DNA of 64,000 nucleotides from CAYRAV01 sp964422365 (GCA_964422365.1 CAYRAV010000006.1:19221-83220), one strand, 5' to 3'. Positions 7,080-16,296 are shown, counted from the stretch's first letter. Translations and numbers: made by a program. Notes: generated by a model not told the origin, from the sequence alone.

Positions 7080-9053
7080 TTACACATTAAAACTACTCAT
7101 GGTTTCCTGCAGTGTCTCGATACTGCCCAATACCTGCCTTGTCTCACCCGATACACTTTCACTAGTATGTGTAATTGCCTGCAGATTTTCATTCACTGCC
7201 TGCACTGCTGCATCCACTTCATCCTGTGATTTTGAAATAAATGTTAGAATATCATTAATTTCCTGAATAGTCGCACTTAACTCCTCTGCTCCTGCACCCA
7301 GACTATTGCTGACATCAGCATAGTAAATTGCATCTGACTGATAACTTTTTCCTAATTCCTCTAATTTATCATAGTCTGACATCACTTCAGCATCCAGAAA
7401 CTGTACAACATTGCCGCTCTCGTTCGAAAGTTCCTGCACACTTTCCCGCACTCTGCCTGTAAGTTCATTTACCTTACTAATTTCTGCACTGGTTGTTTCA
7501 CTCAAATTTTTGATTTCTTCTGCAACCACTGCAAATCCTTTTCCTGCTTCCCCTGCTCTGGCTGCTTCGATAGATGCGTTTAAAGCAAGCAGATTCGTCT
7601 GTGATGCAATCTCTTGTATGGCATTTGACACATCCGTAATCTGGTTGATAATCTGCACTCCTGCAATTGCATCTGCAATATTTTTGCGGCTCTGATTGGT
7701 CACCATAACAGCATGCTTTTTATTCTTCATCATCTCTTCTACCACTGATTTTACTTTGGCTGTAATGTTATTTGCCTTTGCTGCCATATCCTGTGCCTGT
7801 CGTGCCAAATCGTTAACCGAATTCGTAATATTACGGCAATTCTCTTCAATGTTTTTAATGCTCTCTGTCTGTGCTTCCACACTTGCACCAGTTTCCTGCA
7901 TTGTCGCACTAATTTCTGTAATATTGTCACTGATATCTCCTACCCTGTTATTTGTGTTTGCCATTCTTTCCTGAATAAGTGAAGATTCTTCTTTCGTTTG
8001 ATGGATTGTCGCAATAAATTGCTCCTCTAATTCCCGTATTAAATAGTCAATTTCTTTGACCTCTTCTTTCGTTTGCAGAACTACATCCTTCCCAATTACC
8101 TTTTCTTTAATAAAATGTTTCATTTTATTCATTGGTTTTAGCATCCTGCTTACTGACAAGTTTAATATAGCCACGGAAAAGATAAGCAGAATAATTGCCA
8201 GCAGGACAGGCCGTATTAAATTATTCCGTATTTTATTTTGGATTGTATTCTTTACCTGAGTCACACCCAGCTTCCATCCTGTTGTTTGAATGGTACTAAT
8301 TGCAGCATATTTTCCAAAACCATCATAGTCCTTGAACGAAATAACTTGATTTGCACCCAAGTCTATATCTACTTTTTCTGTTAATATCGTGTTTCCTTTC
8401 TTATTTGGAAGAAACTCTTCATTTGTGTGTGTGATGACACTGTTATCCTCTGCTAGAAGAAATGATTGCGACTCTTCATCTGTACTAATATTTTTTGTAA
8501 TATCAATCAGCCTGTCAATCGTGATGTCTGCCAGCAGCACAGCCTGCTCGCCCTCCATCATAAATGGCTCAGCAATACTTACAATCGTCTGCCCTGTTGC
8601 AAAATCTACATATGGTGAAGTGTAGATTAGTTTGTTATTCTCAACCGCTTTCTTCCACCAGTTCCTTGTTGTCGGGTCAAGGTCCAATGTGGAATGATTT
8701 GCCGGAAATACTCCCCCATCATAAGCAAAACAACAGTAATACATCAATGCATTTTCATTTTCGGATAGATTCTTTTCCAGATAATCCATAATACTTTTTT
8801 TATTGTTCACTTCCATATCAGACAATGCACTTTTCATGGTATGAACAATATTGCCTTCCTGTGATAACCATTTATCAATCAACTTTGCATTTCCCTGTGA
8901 CTGTCCCATAAGGACATCTTTTGCATTCTCTGACATTATACTGCTAAGCGTAATACCCTCATTTAATGCCATACAAAAGATAATCAAAATAGTACATATT
9001 GTGACAAATGTTAGAATATTTCCCCTTATTGTACCAAAAAATTTCATTTTCAT
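7080..9053 (-). CDS. Methyl-accepting chemotaxis protein with dCache sensor
   Basis: 657 residues. An N-terminal membrane segment (GNILTFVTICTILIIFCMAL) is followed by a large outer sensor of double-Cache type containing DPTTRNWWKKA, YTSPYVDFATGQTIVSIAEP and GWKLGV. Then come a second membrane segment near 290-310, a HAMP-like linker and a long cytoplasmic signalling coiled coil. Its tip has the conserved hairpin (IASQTNLLALNASIEAARAG, EAGKGFAVVAEEI). It would sense a small ligand outside the cell and control CheA. The start at 9053 (MKMKFFGT) is preferred over the longer frame from 9101 because GGAGGGG lies seven bases upstream. It is a single-gene unit. Confidence 0.93.
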   Translation of the reverse strand: MKMKFFGTIRGNILTFVTICTILIIFCMALNEGITLSSIMSENAKDVLMGQSQGNAKLIDKWLSQEGNIVHTMKSALSDMEVNNKKSIMDYLEKNLSENENALMYYCCFAYDGGVFPANHSTLDLDPTTRNWWKKAVENNKLIYTSPYVDFATGQTIVSIAEPFMMEGEQAVLLADITIDRLIDITKNISTDEESQSFLLAEDNSVITHTNEEFLPNKKGNTILTEKVDIDLGANQVISFKDYDGFGKYAAISTIQTTGWKLGVTQVKNTIQNKIRNNLIRPVLLAIILLIFSVAILNLSVSRMLKPMNKMKHFIKEKVIGKDVVLQTKEEVKEIDYLIRELEEQFIATIHQTKEESSLIQERMANTNNRVGDISDNITEISATMQETGASVEAQTESIKNIEENCRNITNSVNDLARQAQDMAAKANNITAKVKSVVEEMMKNKKHAVMVTNQSRKNIADAIAGVQIINQITDVSNAIQEIASQTNLLALNASIEAARAGEAGKGFAVVAEEIKNLSETTSAEISKVNELTGRVRESVQELSNESGNVVQFLDAEVMSDYDKLEELGKSYQSDAIYYADVSNSLGAGAEELSATIQEINDILTFISKSQDEVDAAVQAVNENLQAITHTSESVSGETRQVLGSIETLQETMSSFNV

Positions 9054-9186
9054 GCTGCATCCCCTCCATAAAAATATCATTTCTCTGATTTTAACCATCA
9101 TTCAAGTGCCAAAATACCCCAAATACTTCTGCAGAAAAAACTACAGAACACAATTAACACCTAAACTGGTCTGAATACCTTGCAAC

Positions 9187-9228
9187 AGCGAGTCCAATGG
9201 AAATACAAGCATTTCCATTGGACTTGCT
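9187..9228. repeat. Family C hairpin (18-bp stem)
   Basis: AGCGAGTCCAATGGAAAT pairs with ATTTCCATTGGACTTGCT at 17 of 18 positions around the loop ACAAGC. No T-tract follows on either strand. A decayed relative with the same TACAAGCATTTCC core lies at about 17.93-17.98 kb in the nrtR leader. Confidence 0.6.
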
Positions 9229-9399
9229 GCCTGCAGAAATAAAACAATTATTTATTAATATATTTTACCAAAATCAGCAAAAAAAGACAACCACCAAAAA
9301 TGGCAACAGCAATTCCATTCATACCTTATTTTCAGTACAAAGCACATCTATTGTGGTATGCCGAATGAGTATCATTTCCCAAAAGTACATTATTACAAA

Positions 9400-9549
9400 A
9401 AAATTTACAGCTTGTCTGGGAATACATCTATTGCCAAGAATTATTCATGCTGGGCATCCGCCCTATAAAAACAATGATACAATATGCCTTTAATGAGCAA
9501 GTTCTAATGTGCATATTGCACAATTGTTTCTACATGGTCAAACTGTTAC
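9400..9549. repeat. Family B repeat element
   Basis: It ends with GCACAATTGTTTCTACATGG then TCAAACTGTTAC. The inner part (CATCCGCCCTATAAAAACAA) matches the copy at 28.16-28.30 kb along about 100 bp. It has no reading frame. The left boundary is approximate. Confidence 0.55.
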
Positions 9550-9574
9550 TGCAATCTAAAAAATTTTACTTTCT

Positions 9575-9603
9575 TTGTTTCCCAAATTATGCTATACTAT
9601 AGT
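9575..9603 (+). promoter_or_regulatory. Candidate sigmaA promoter of the FN3 protein gene
   Basis: TTGTTT (9575-9580), 17-bp spacer, TATAGT (9598-9603). It lies about 80 bases upstream of the ATG at 9685. Confidence 0.5.
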
Positions 9604-9684
9604 CTGATATGAATCGGAGAAATTAAGAAATGACATATTTCTCCTAACATATTACTAAACATTTTTACAAAAGGAGTAATATTT

Positions 9685-10893
9685 ATGAAGTTTTATTTCA
9701 AACAATCTGTTATTTTTATTTTTGCTGCAATGATTACATTTGCACTATCATTCACTGTTGGCACAAAAATTTCTGCTGCAACAGTAAGACCTGATGAACT
9801 AAAGCAAACCGGTGAGACTACTACTTCTGTCAGCATTGAATGGAACAGCCCATACAGTACTAATCGCACTTATCATGTTGAATTATCTACAGACAATGTA
9901 AACTGGACAGAAAGCAAAATAACACCCTCTACATCAACTTCCTTAAATTATTTAGAAGCAGGACATACTTATTACGTTCGTATCTACACAACGGATCTGA
10001 ATAATAATAATCCTTCTGCATATTCCGATGTGTTGGAGGTTGTTACAAAACCTTTGGGTTCATTGACACTTGTTCAATCAGCAGCAACTTCTAATTCTGT
10101 TACCTTGTCATGGAATCCAATTGAAGGTGCCAACCAGTATCAAATCTACTACCAGAATGCATCCGATTCCTATGGTACACAAAAACAGCTGATTGGTACA
10201 ACACAAGCCTGCAATTATACATTAACAAACTTTTCCGCTTATAGTGACAAAATTTATTTGTATGTATATGCTGCCAGAACTACTTCTAATAACCAGTATG
10301 CTGCTGTATCTGAAGTTGCATTTGGATCTATCAACAATATAAGAACAATACCAGCAAAAGTTACCGGCTGTAAAAAAGACTATTGGACTGTCAGCAATAA
10401 GGGAAACGATAATACTTTAAGAGTCAGTTGGACATCAGTTCCTAATGTTTCGGGTTATCAGGTTAAAGTTTATAATACCAATAAGAAATGTGTCGCTACT
10501 TACACTACTTCTTCTAACAAACAAATCATTACCAAACTTAGCAAAACTTCCTGCTATTATTTTAAAGTAAGATCCTATGTTATGATGAGTAACACTCCTT
10601 CTTATGGTGAATGGTCTTCTAAGAAATGGGTTCTTCCTGCCGGCACTGGAAGTATATCACGGAAAAACAATAAACTGTATATAAAATGGAATAAAGTTAC
10701 TGGTGCCACCGGATATGATGTTTATATGAAAGTCAGTGGTGCTTCCAAATATAAAAAAGTGAAATCTTTTGGTGCTGCTAAAACAACCTGTACCATTTCA
10801 AAATTTAATGGCAAAAAACTTTCAAATGTTTCTTACACTGTTACAATAGTGACAAAGAAAAAAGTTGGTACAAAAACTTATACTTCGAAATAA
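9685..10893 (+). CDS. Secreted fibronectin type III repeat protein
   Basis: 402 residues. A signal peptide (KQSVIFIFAAMITFALSFTV, cleavage near KISAA) is followed by about four FN3-type units with recurrent features: SVSIEWNSP, ANQYQIYYQNAS, VSGYQVKVYNTN, ATGYDVYMKVSG. The last unit is Lys-rich (KLYIKWNKVTGATGYDVYMK) and closely resembles the last unit of the FN3 protein at 36982-37968, so the two are paralogs. No sortase motif or C-terminal membrane anchor is visible; the Lys-rich tail may bind the anionic wall. GGAG lies eight bases before the ATG and a strong terminator follows. Likely role: surface or extracellular adhesion. No enzyme domain was found. Confidence 0.8.
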   Translation: MKFYFKQSVIFIFAAMITFALSFTVGTKISAATVRPDELKQTGETTTSVSIEWNSPYSTNRTYHVELSTDNVNWTESKITPSTSTSLNYLEAGHTYYVRIYTTDLNNNNPSAYSDVLEVVTKPLGSLTLVQSAATSNSVTLSWNPIEGANQYQIYYQNASDSYGTQKQLIGTTQACNYTLTNFSAYSDKIYLYVYAARTTSNNQYAAVSEVAFGSINNIRTIPAKVTGCKKDYWTVSNKGNDNTLRVSWTSVPNVSGYQVKVYNTNKKCVATYTTSSNKQIITKLSKTSCYYFKVRSYVMMSNTPSYGEWSSKKWVLPAGTGSISRKNNKLYIKWNKVTGATGYDVYMKVSGASKYKKVKSFGAAKTTCTISKFNGKKLSNVSYTVTIVTKKKVGTKTYTSK

Positions 10894-10908
10894 TAACAGG
10901 CGCACCTA

Positions 10909-10945
10909 AAATGCGGATAAAGCCACACAAAACTTTATCCGCATT
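10909..10945 (+). terminator. Terminator of the FN3 gene
   Basis: AAATGCGGATAAAG pairs perfectly with CTTTATCCGCATTT across a 10-base loop, followed by CTAATTTG. It probably works in both directions, since the opposing sigma operon ends 18 bases away. Confidence 0.7.
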
Positions 10946-10962
10946 TCTAATTTGTAAGTTGT

Positions 10963-11271
10963 TCAAATCCTCACATAAGTATCATAAAACTCTGCATGTT
11001 CTAATAAGAATTCCATACATCCCATTCCCATAGCAAACACTGTTACCATTAGAATCATAGCAATCGCCCAGACATCATACCTGATTTCCCTGTCTTTCAC
11101 CATTACATACGAGAATATCACTTCTATTCCAAGTACAATCAAAACTACAGGCCATAATTTTAATATAAATGCATAATTTATTGTTTGAAAAAAAGTCCGC
11201 AGCAAAAACAGTACTCCATATAATATACAGCAAAGTCCGAATGTGATACTTCCTATTCTGCATATTTTCAT
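10963..11271 (-). CDS. Small membrane protein, LiaI/LiaF-TM-like
   Basis: 102 residues with about three or four hydrophobic helices. The first part (GSITFGLCCILYGVLFLL, then LKLWPVVLIVLGIEVIF) has the G-L-x-L-G and WPxxLIxLGxE pattern of the LiaF transmembrane/DUF5668 group, found in envelope-stress operons. It is the last gene of the sigma/anti-sigma operon, 15 bp after its neighbour, with AGGGG upstream of the ATG. Function unknown; a role in membrane stress is inferred only from context and family resemblance. Confidence 0.65.
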   Translation of the reverse strand: MKICRIGSITFGLCCILYGVLFLLRTFFQTINYAFILKLWPVVLIVLGIEVIFSYVMVKDREIRYDVWAIAMILMVTVFAMGMGCMEFLLEHAEFYDTYVRI

Positions 11272-11286
11272 CTTTTTATCCCCTCT

Positions 11287-11844
11287 CTATTTCTCTTCAT
11301 CTTCCCAGTCAATCTGTTCAATTCGGTCTAACTCTTTTTTCTTGCCAACAATCATACACAATCCAATATAGATAATGACAAGGGCAAATACTACTCTTGG
11401 AATCTTATGGGAAAATTCAAATATCCATTTCATCCATTCTTCCGGAAATATAGAATAAAGTACCCCCCAGAAATTCTGCCATAAAATCATAATTCCTACA
11501 AGAATTAGTCCTGCTGCTGTAAATGCTCTGATTCTTCCATTCCGCCTTGCCTGACTTTCTGCTTTCTTATTATCAAACAATCCCCAGAAAAATTCGTCCT
11601 CTAACTGATAGAATTCCTCATCAGGCAGTGCTGCTCTGTTCAGACAGTCAAAGAATGCATAAAACCACACTACAAATGCAATTAAGAGGCTTGGTCCGAT
11701 TTCTAACCATGAACCAAGGAAGCTAATGCCAAAAAATAATGTCATCAGACTGACTCCTTGCCCCATAAACCCCATATACATATGTCCTGCTCCTGGCAGT
11801 AATGAAAATATAAATGTAAAAAAACTATTCTTTTTCCGTATCAT
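11287..11844 (-). CDS. Multi-spanning membrane protein, TM2-like
   Basis: 185 residues. The N-terminus (FIFSLLPGAGHMYMGFMGQG) is the TM2-type pattern of proteins with paired helices around a PGxGxxYxG turn. A loop with many acidic residues (DEEFYQLEDEFFWGLFDN) and two more helices at 108-170 follow, then an acidic tail. Its start overlaps the anti-sigma gene by 20 bp, so translation is probably coupled. It could be a membrane partner of the anti-sigma factor or a regulon product; no catalytic motif is visible. Confidence 0.65.
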   Translation of the reverse strand: MIRKKNSFFTFIFSLLPGAGHMYMGFMGQGVSLMTLFFGISFLGSWLEIGPSLLIAFVVWFYAFFDCLNRAALPDEEFYQLEDEFFWGLFDNKKAESQARRNGRIRAFTAAGLILVGIMILWQNFWGVLYSIFPEEWMKWIFEFSHKIPRVVFALVIIYIGLCMIVGKKKELDRIEQIDWEDEEK

Positions 11845-12310
11845 TTTTCTTTCCCTCCATTGTTATTATTTTTGTTGTAACTTCATTGATGTTATGATTA
11901 ATATTGTTTAACATCTCTAATTGAAAACCTTTTTTTTCATCCGGAATTTTTATTTCCATGCTAGATGTTTTGTAGTCTATGACAAATAATAAAAGGAGTG
12001 CAAAACACATAGCAGCCCCTACTCTCAGGCTGTAAAAAAACAACTGCATTTTCTTAGAATATTCTCTTTGTTGTCTGATTCTTCGTGACTTTTTTAGAAT
12101 ATGCTCTTTCATATCCGGCGGCGGTGATATAAGATAACCCTGCTCCATCACTTTGGAAAATAAATCTGCACAATAAGTACATTGTGACAAGTGATATTGT
12201 GTTTGCTCTGTTTCTTTCACAGTAAGCTGGCAGGAAAGCATCTTTATGATGTGGTCTTTTGTAATATGTCTGGTCTTTGCACCGTTCTTTATATGATGAT
12301 TCTCTGTCAT
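11825..12310 (-). CDS. Anti-sigma factor with zinc-finger (zf-HC2) domain
   Basis: 161 residues. The N-terminal cytoplasmic domain carries the HxxxCxxC zinc motif (H-L-S-Q-C-T-Y-C at about 40-47) typical of anti-ECF sigma domains. One membrane helix follows (VGAAMCFALLLLFVIDY, about 94-110), then an outer domain of about 50 residues. It starts four bases after the stop of the ECF sigma gene with AAAGGAG before the ATG. This arrangement, sigma then membrane anti-sigma, indicates that the pair forms a signal switch in which the anti-sigma holds the sigma factor until an envelope signal releases it. The signal is unknown. Confidence 0.85.
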   Translation of the reverse strand: MTENHHIKNGAKTRHITKDHIIKMLSCQLTVKETEQTQYHLSQCTYCADLFSKVMEQGYLISPPPDMKEHILKKSRRIRQQREYSKKMQLFFYSLRVGAAMCFALLLLFVIDYKTSSMEIKIPDEKKGFQLEMLNNINHNINEVTTKIITMEGKKNDTEKE

Positions 12311-12314
12311 ATGC

Positions 12315-12824
12315 TCACTCCTTTCCCCATAGTTTTTTCAGCATTGCTTTTGCACGATAAAGCTGTGTCTGGATTGTTTTAATGCTTTTCCCCTCTTTTT
12401 CTGCAATTTCTTTGGAAGATAATTCATAATAAAAATAATCCATTGCCACCTGATTATATGGTGGTTTTAGTTCACTGCATATGTTTTTTAAATGCCCTTT
12501 TGTTTCCTCTTCTAATACATTTTTTTCTGTGTGATTCTCCTCTGTCTGCAGTGCAGTAAAATATTCTTCTTCTGTTGGTACTGTTTTTGCAGATGCACTT
12601 TTCTTATAATCCAAACACTTATTTGTGGCAATTTTAGTCAGCCATGCTTTTTCATGTACTCCATCAAATTTGTCATAGTTTCGGTACGCAGCCAAAAATG
12701 TTTCCTGTGCCAAATCTTCTGCATCAAAATAATTGTTCGTAAACTGATAGCAGATGGAAAAAATTAATTTTCCATAGTTATCTATCAAATTTTCCAAAAA
12801 TTCCTCTGAATTAATCTTTTCCAC
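12315..12824 (-). CDS. ECF-family RNA polymerase sigma factor
   Basis: 169 residues. Region 2 shows YFDAEDLAQETFLAAYRNYD and AWLTKIATNKCLDYKK. Region 4 shows PYNQVAMDYFYYELSSKEIA and SIKTIQTQLYRAKAMLKK. There is no region 1 or 3, as in ECF factors. It heads an operon of sigma, anti-sigma and two membrane proteins. The start is unclear: the GTG at 12824 falls inside the GAGGAGGTG ribosome-site sequence, while a codon eight bases beyond that site is ATT. The N-terminal Glu-Lys-Ile may therefore be off by a few residues. An in-frame TAA lies just upstream, so the gene cannot be much longer. Confidence 0.92.
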   Translation of the reverse strand: MEKINSEEFLENLIDNYGKLIFSICYQFTNNYFDAEDLAQETFLAAYRNYDKFDGVHEKAWLTKIATNKCLDYKKSASAKTVPTEEEYFTALQTEENHTEKNVLEEETKGHLKNICSELKPPYNQVAMDYFYYELSSKEIAEKEGKSIKTIQTQLYRAKAMLKKLWGKE

Positions 12825-12960
12825 CTCCTCATTCCGGCATGGTTTTACTTAAGGTTTGATCAAAAGTGTTTCTTTACTATCACCTTTCATAATACTATAA
12901 CGAGTACAAATTCAAAATGACTTCAAATTTTTTAAAAATTATTATTTTGAATTAAAAAGC

Positions 12961-13002
12961 GACTGCTATACTAACGATTTTATACTCGCTGGTATAGCAG
13001 TC
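12961..13002 (-). terminator. Terminator of nadE
   Basis: GACTGCTATAC (12961-12971) pairs perfectly with GTATAGCAGTC (12992-13002). On the - strand it is followed by GCTTTTTAATT. It closes the NAD operon. Confidence 0.75.
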
Positions 13003-13027
13003 ATTTGTGTTGTTACATTCTCATATT

Positions 13028-13762
13028 TTATTCCCATTCAAAACATGGCATAGCCTGCAATTTAAACAAATTTTTTCTGTGCATTTCATCTATTTTCACT
13101 TTTATATCCCTATCCTCAATTTTACCTGTGCGGATATACTGGTCCAACACCATATAAGTAAATCCCAGATTATCCTCATCTGTTTTCCCGCACAGCCCAT
13201 CTGTAGGTACCTTTTCAATAAGCTCCTCTGGTAACCCCAACTCTCTTCCAATTGCTTTTACTTCTGTTACAGTCAAACGGCTTAATGGACTGAAATCTCC
13301 TGCTCCATCTCCATATCTGGTGGCATATCCTACCCAGTCTTCACTTAAATTACATGTATTGGCTACACGCCCATTATTGGACTGGGACACTGCATAGAGC
13401 ATTGCCATACGGATTCTTGCAGGCAGATTAATCTGTGCCTGATCAGATACTTCCATAAATTTCTCAAGTGATGCATACATTCCCTGAACCGCCTTGCTAA
13501 TTGGCATTTCATAATATTTTATTTTCAGATGCTTGCATAACAACTTGGAATAAGATATGTCCTTTTGTATCCCATTTGGCATCAGCACACCAATCACCTT
13601 ATCACATCCAAGTGCCTCTACACATAAAGCAGCCACTATAGAGCTGTCCTTTCCTCCTGATATTCCTACAACTGCATTGCAGTCTGGTCCATTTTCCAAA
13701 AACCAGTTTCTAATCCAATCAATGATTTGATTTTTCACTTTTGCTGCCTGAAATTTTTTCAT
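13028..13762 (-). CDS. nadE: NAD+ synthase, ammonia-dependent type
   Basis: 244 residues, the size of the short NadE without a glutaminase domain. The ATP pyrophosphatase loop SGGKDS is at 35-40. TCNLSEDWVGYATRYGDGAG and PTDGLCGKTDEDNLGF are family hallmarks. It makes NAD from nicotinic acid adenine dinucleotide, ATP and ammonia in the cytoplasm. It follows the NAMPT-like gene, separated by about 106 bp that contain a family A repeat fragment, and ends at a good terminator. It is probably the last gene of the nrtR operon, although the repeat could disturb read-through. With pncA in the same operon, the deamidating salvage route is represented at both ends. Confidence 0.93.
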   Translation of the reverse strand: MKKFQAAKVKNQIIDWIRNWFLENGPDCNAVVGISGGKDSSIVAALCVEALGCDKVIGVLMPNGIQKDISYSKLLCKHLKIKYYEMPISKAVQGMYASLEKFMEVSDQAQINLPARIRMAMLYAVSQSNNGRVANTCNLSEDWVGYATRYGDGAGDFSPLSRLTVTEVKAIGRELGLPEELIEKVPTDGLCGKTDEDNLGFTYMVLDQYIRTGKIEDRDIKVKIDEMHRKNLFKLQAMPCFEWE

Positions 13763-13802
13763 AATACTCCCTCCAAATTCATATGTTATAGCGAATTACA
13801 TC

Positions 13803-13869
13803 AACTAGACTCGGGATAAACAGCATATCCAAAACATGCCGATTGGGCAATGAATTTCCAAACACGCTC
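13803..13869. repeat. Family A element, right-end fragment
   Basis: It ends with AATTTCCAAACACGCTC followed by TA (13870-13871). The inner part (AAACATGCCGATTGGGCAAT) matches other copies. The TA plus the last element base form the TAG stop of the NAMPT-like gene. The left boundary is uncertain. Confidence 0.6.
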
Positions 13870-15338
13870 TAAAATACCCCCTCATTTAGTCTTGCTCTAA
13901 TCTGCTGCAATGTTTCTTCCTCTAAAAATTTACCATCCCTAAAAATTGGTCTCAATTCATTTTCTTTGATATCTTCCGGTTTTTCATATCCATCTTCAAA
14001 TGCCAATCTTCCTTCTGCATTTCTGTAAACACGGCATAAACCTTTCTGCGATTTTTTGAATCCGCCTTCTTTTGGGTTTTTAAAAATAGGATATCCTTTC
14101 CCATCTATTTCCATATAAGTTGCTTTAATGCAGGAAGAAAACGTATCCCTTGTAAATGGTTTTAACACTCCATTTTCTTCTATACACTGCATAGAGAAAC
14201 TTCCCACACCCAATGCCGCATTGCTGCAGGCAAATCCATTTTCTGTTAATATTTTATAAATTTCCTCGCATCTCTGAATAGTAATACTATCTCCATAAAT
14301 GGCTTTCACATGCGGATTAAGCACCTTATAACCTTTTTCATTGACAATGCCGCCAAAAATATCCCACAAATGAAATACTGTTTCTGTTACGACTTCTACA
14401 CAATCACCGCTATCACCACGCATAAGCATGCAGCCATTATGATTCAGGATTTCTTCCTTTAATTGTGGAATTACATTATCTATCACATTCCAATAATCAT
14501 AAGAATCCAATACAGCTGAAAAACTGGTATCCGGATAGATTTCTGTCAGCAGTCTGCGAAGAAGTGTAATCTCATCCCCATCTGCTGCATAATTGCTGCA
14601 CATAACAGAATGTTCTGTACTAACAGCACCAAATGCCACTTCTTCCTTTGTACAATCACAGTTATAATTTTCCTCTAAGAATGGAATAGCAGGTACAGTA
14701 GCTGTATTTAAAAAGCTTAAACACCATCCGGCACTGCTTTTTATAGCACTCTGCAAACATTCCTGTCCGCGGAAACTAAAGTCTCCTAATGCCTTTGCCC
14801 TGCAAATACTATCATCACAAGTTTTCTCATAATATTTATTTACAATATCCCGATAGGCAGCCCCCACTGTAGCACTTAACATCGGATGCCACATTTCTGC
14901 GGAAATAAGACTCTCTAACGCCTGTGGCAGCCATGCAAAATCTTTATGTGTATTTGTGATTCCAAACATCGGCACATGCATTGGCACTTTTGTGCCCTCT
15001 GGTAATGCAACTATTTCAATAGGGAGATAGCCGAGTCTATGAAGTTTTCCTATTTTTTCACTGCTATAGGCATTTTTTCCTAATGCAGCATTTAATATTC
15101 TCTCATATTCTCCTACTGCCTCCTCATAACTTCTTTCAAAAAATTCTCTGTTAAAATAGTCTATCAGATAAGTTTTGATAAATGCCTGTAACCCAAACAT
15201 CACTACTTCGTCCCACATATCTATCCTGCTCATACGAGGTGTGAAATAAGACATTGACTTTGTAATATCCTTTGGCAGCTGCATGTCATGTGTTGCTTTA
15301 TAAAAGTCTATCAATAACATTGGATTTATTTCTTTCAT
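13869..15338 (-). CDS. Nicotinamide phosphoribosyltransferase-like protein (NAMPT/NadV or Namat)
   Basis: 489 residues, the length of NAMPT-family enzymes. Landmarks: N-terminal LLIDFYKATHDMQLP and SMSYFTPRMSR, the GDFSFRGQ segment, CMLMRGDSGD (phosphate/pyrophosphate site) and ALGVGSFSMQ. Classical NAMPT joins nicotinamide and PRPP to give NMN. The phage NARP1 homolog, Namat, instead joins nicotinamide and ADP-ribose pyrophosphate to give NAD directly. The sequence alone cannot decide. It lies 55 bp after a divergent PRPP-synthetase-like gene, and that pairing is the NARP1 hallmark. NadE and PncA in the operon fit NAD salvage generally. Its stop codon TAG overlaps a family A repeat end. Confidence 0.85.
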   Translation of the reverse strand: MKEINPMLLIDFYKATHDMQLPKDITKSMSYFTPRMSRIDMWDEVVMFGLQAFIKTYLIDYFNREFFERSYEEAVGEYERILNAALGKNAYSSEKIGKLHRLGYLPIEIVALPEGTKVPMHVPMFGITNTHKDFAWLPQALESLISAEMWHPMLSATVGAAYRDIVNKYYEKTCDDSICRAKALGDFSFRGQECLQSAIKSSAGWCLSFLNTATVPAIPFLEENYNCDCTKEEVAFGAVSTEHSVMCSNYAADGDEITLLRRLLTEIYPDTSFSAVLDSYDYWNVIDNVIPQLKEEILNHNGCMLMRGDSGDCVEVVTETVFHLWDIFGGIVNEKGYKVLNPHVKAIYGDSITIQRCEEIYKILTENGFACSNAALGVGSFSMQCIEENGVLKPFTRDTFSSCIKATYMEIDGKGYPIFKNPKEGGFKKSQKGLCRVYRNAEGRLAFEDGYEKPEDIKENELRPIFRDGKFLEEETLQQIRARLNEGVF

Positions 15339-15393
15339 GGTAATCCTCTTCTTTCTTGCTATATTTATTATTACTATCCAAAACAGCCCTTTA

Positions 15394-16245
15394 TCATTTG
15401 CCAGAAGTTCCTTTTTTGTACTTTATTACCCGAATCCTCTCATCTTCTTCCAAAAACAGGCTGTCCGTTGTATATATTCTTTCCACTAATCCGCTCTGCA
15501 ATAGTTTTCCCCTCTCCTTATCTAAGATACTCTTCTCCACATGAGTAGCAAAAGCATATATCCTCCCACAGCCCAATTCTTTTAATCTCTTTGCACTATA
15601 ATAAAGAGAACCACCAAAAGCAATAATATCATCCACCATTAAAATCGTTTTTTCTGCCAGCTTTATCCCATTATCTGCTATATCAATGCCAAGTATCGTG
15701 CCATCCTCCCATCTGCGCTTTTTCATTCCATAGCAATAAGGACGCACAAACATTTCTCCGTATCGTTTTGCGGCACCTTCATCTGGAAAGTACAATAAAA
15801 TTTCTTCTGACCTGTTCACAATTTGCGTACCCTTTTTCCCCTCTAATTCGTCTATTACCGCTTCAATATATTCTTTTGGATTTTGTATTACTACTCTGTC
15901 AATCAATGCAGCACTTACATTAGAATGAGGGTCCAATACTGTTACAGAAGTAAAATTTAATGCATTGATACACTCTGCAAAATACTTTAATGTAAATACT
16001 TCTGTATCCTTTTTCACTCTGTCCATTCTGGCATTTGGAATATACGGCATAATAAGAGAAACCGTTTTTCCCTTCTCCTGGAAATGCCTTGTAAGATACA
16101 TTATTGTTAACAGTTCCTCCTCTGTTTCGTACTGCCACATACATTCTATATGGCTGTTTTTCATTAAATCTTCTTCCACTTTCAGCAATTGTGTTCCATC
16201 TGGAAAATGTTTTGTTTCATACTGGTTACCATTCCACTTGATCAT
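15394..16245 (-). CDS. Divergent PRPP-synthetase-like kinase (Prs or NARP1 Adps-like)
   Basis: 283 residues, shorter than the roughly 315 of housekeeping Prs. The fold motifs are present but altered: PYIPNARMDR at 67-76 (PYxxYARQDR in Prs), DPHSNV at 105-110 (DLHAxQ in Prs) and VDDIIAFGGS at 204-213 (VDDxxDTxGT in Prs). The final Asp of the phosphoribosyl loop is thus replaced by Ala. This motif set is typical of the Prs-like proteins paired with NAMPT genes. It either makes PRPP for the neighbouring NAMPT or phosphorylates ADP-ribose as in NARP1. The start at 16245 (MIKWNG) fits GAGAGGG six bases upstream better than the longer frame from 16269. Confidence 0.85.
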   Translation of the reverse strand: MIKWNGNQYETKHFPDGTQLLKVEEDLMKNSHIECMWQYETEEELLTIMYLTRHFQEKGKTVSLIMPYIPNARMDRVKKDTEVFTLKYFAECINALNFTSVTVLDPHSNVSAALIDRVVIQNPKEYIEAVIDELEGKKGTQIVNRSEEILLYFPDEGAAKRYGEMFVRPYCYGMKKRRWEDGTILGIDIADNGIKLAEKTILMVDDIIAFGGSLYYSAKRLKELGCGRIYAFATHVEKSILDKERGKLLQSGLVERIYTTDSLFLEEDERIRVIKYKKGTSGK

Positions 16246-16296
16246 AACAATCCCTCTCTCCATTCGCACCTGGTAGTGATTATTTCTGCTTACGGC

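Larger units (their letters stand above)
9054..9684. other. Intergenic region with hairpin and two repeat remnants
   Basis: No gene is seen. It holds a strong hairpin at 9187-9228, a piece of family A-like internal sequence (GTATGCCGAATGAGTAT, about 9355-9371), a family B element (about 9400-9549) and the promoter of the FN3 gene. Confidence 0.5.
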
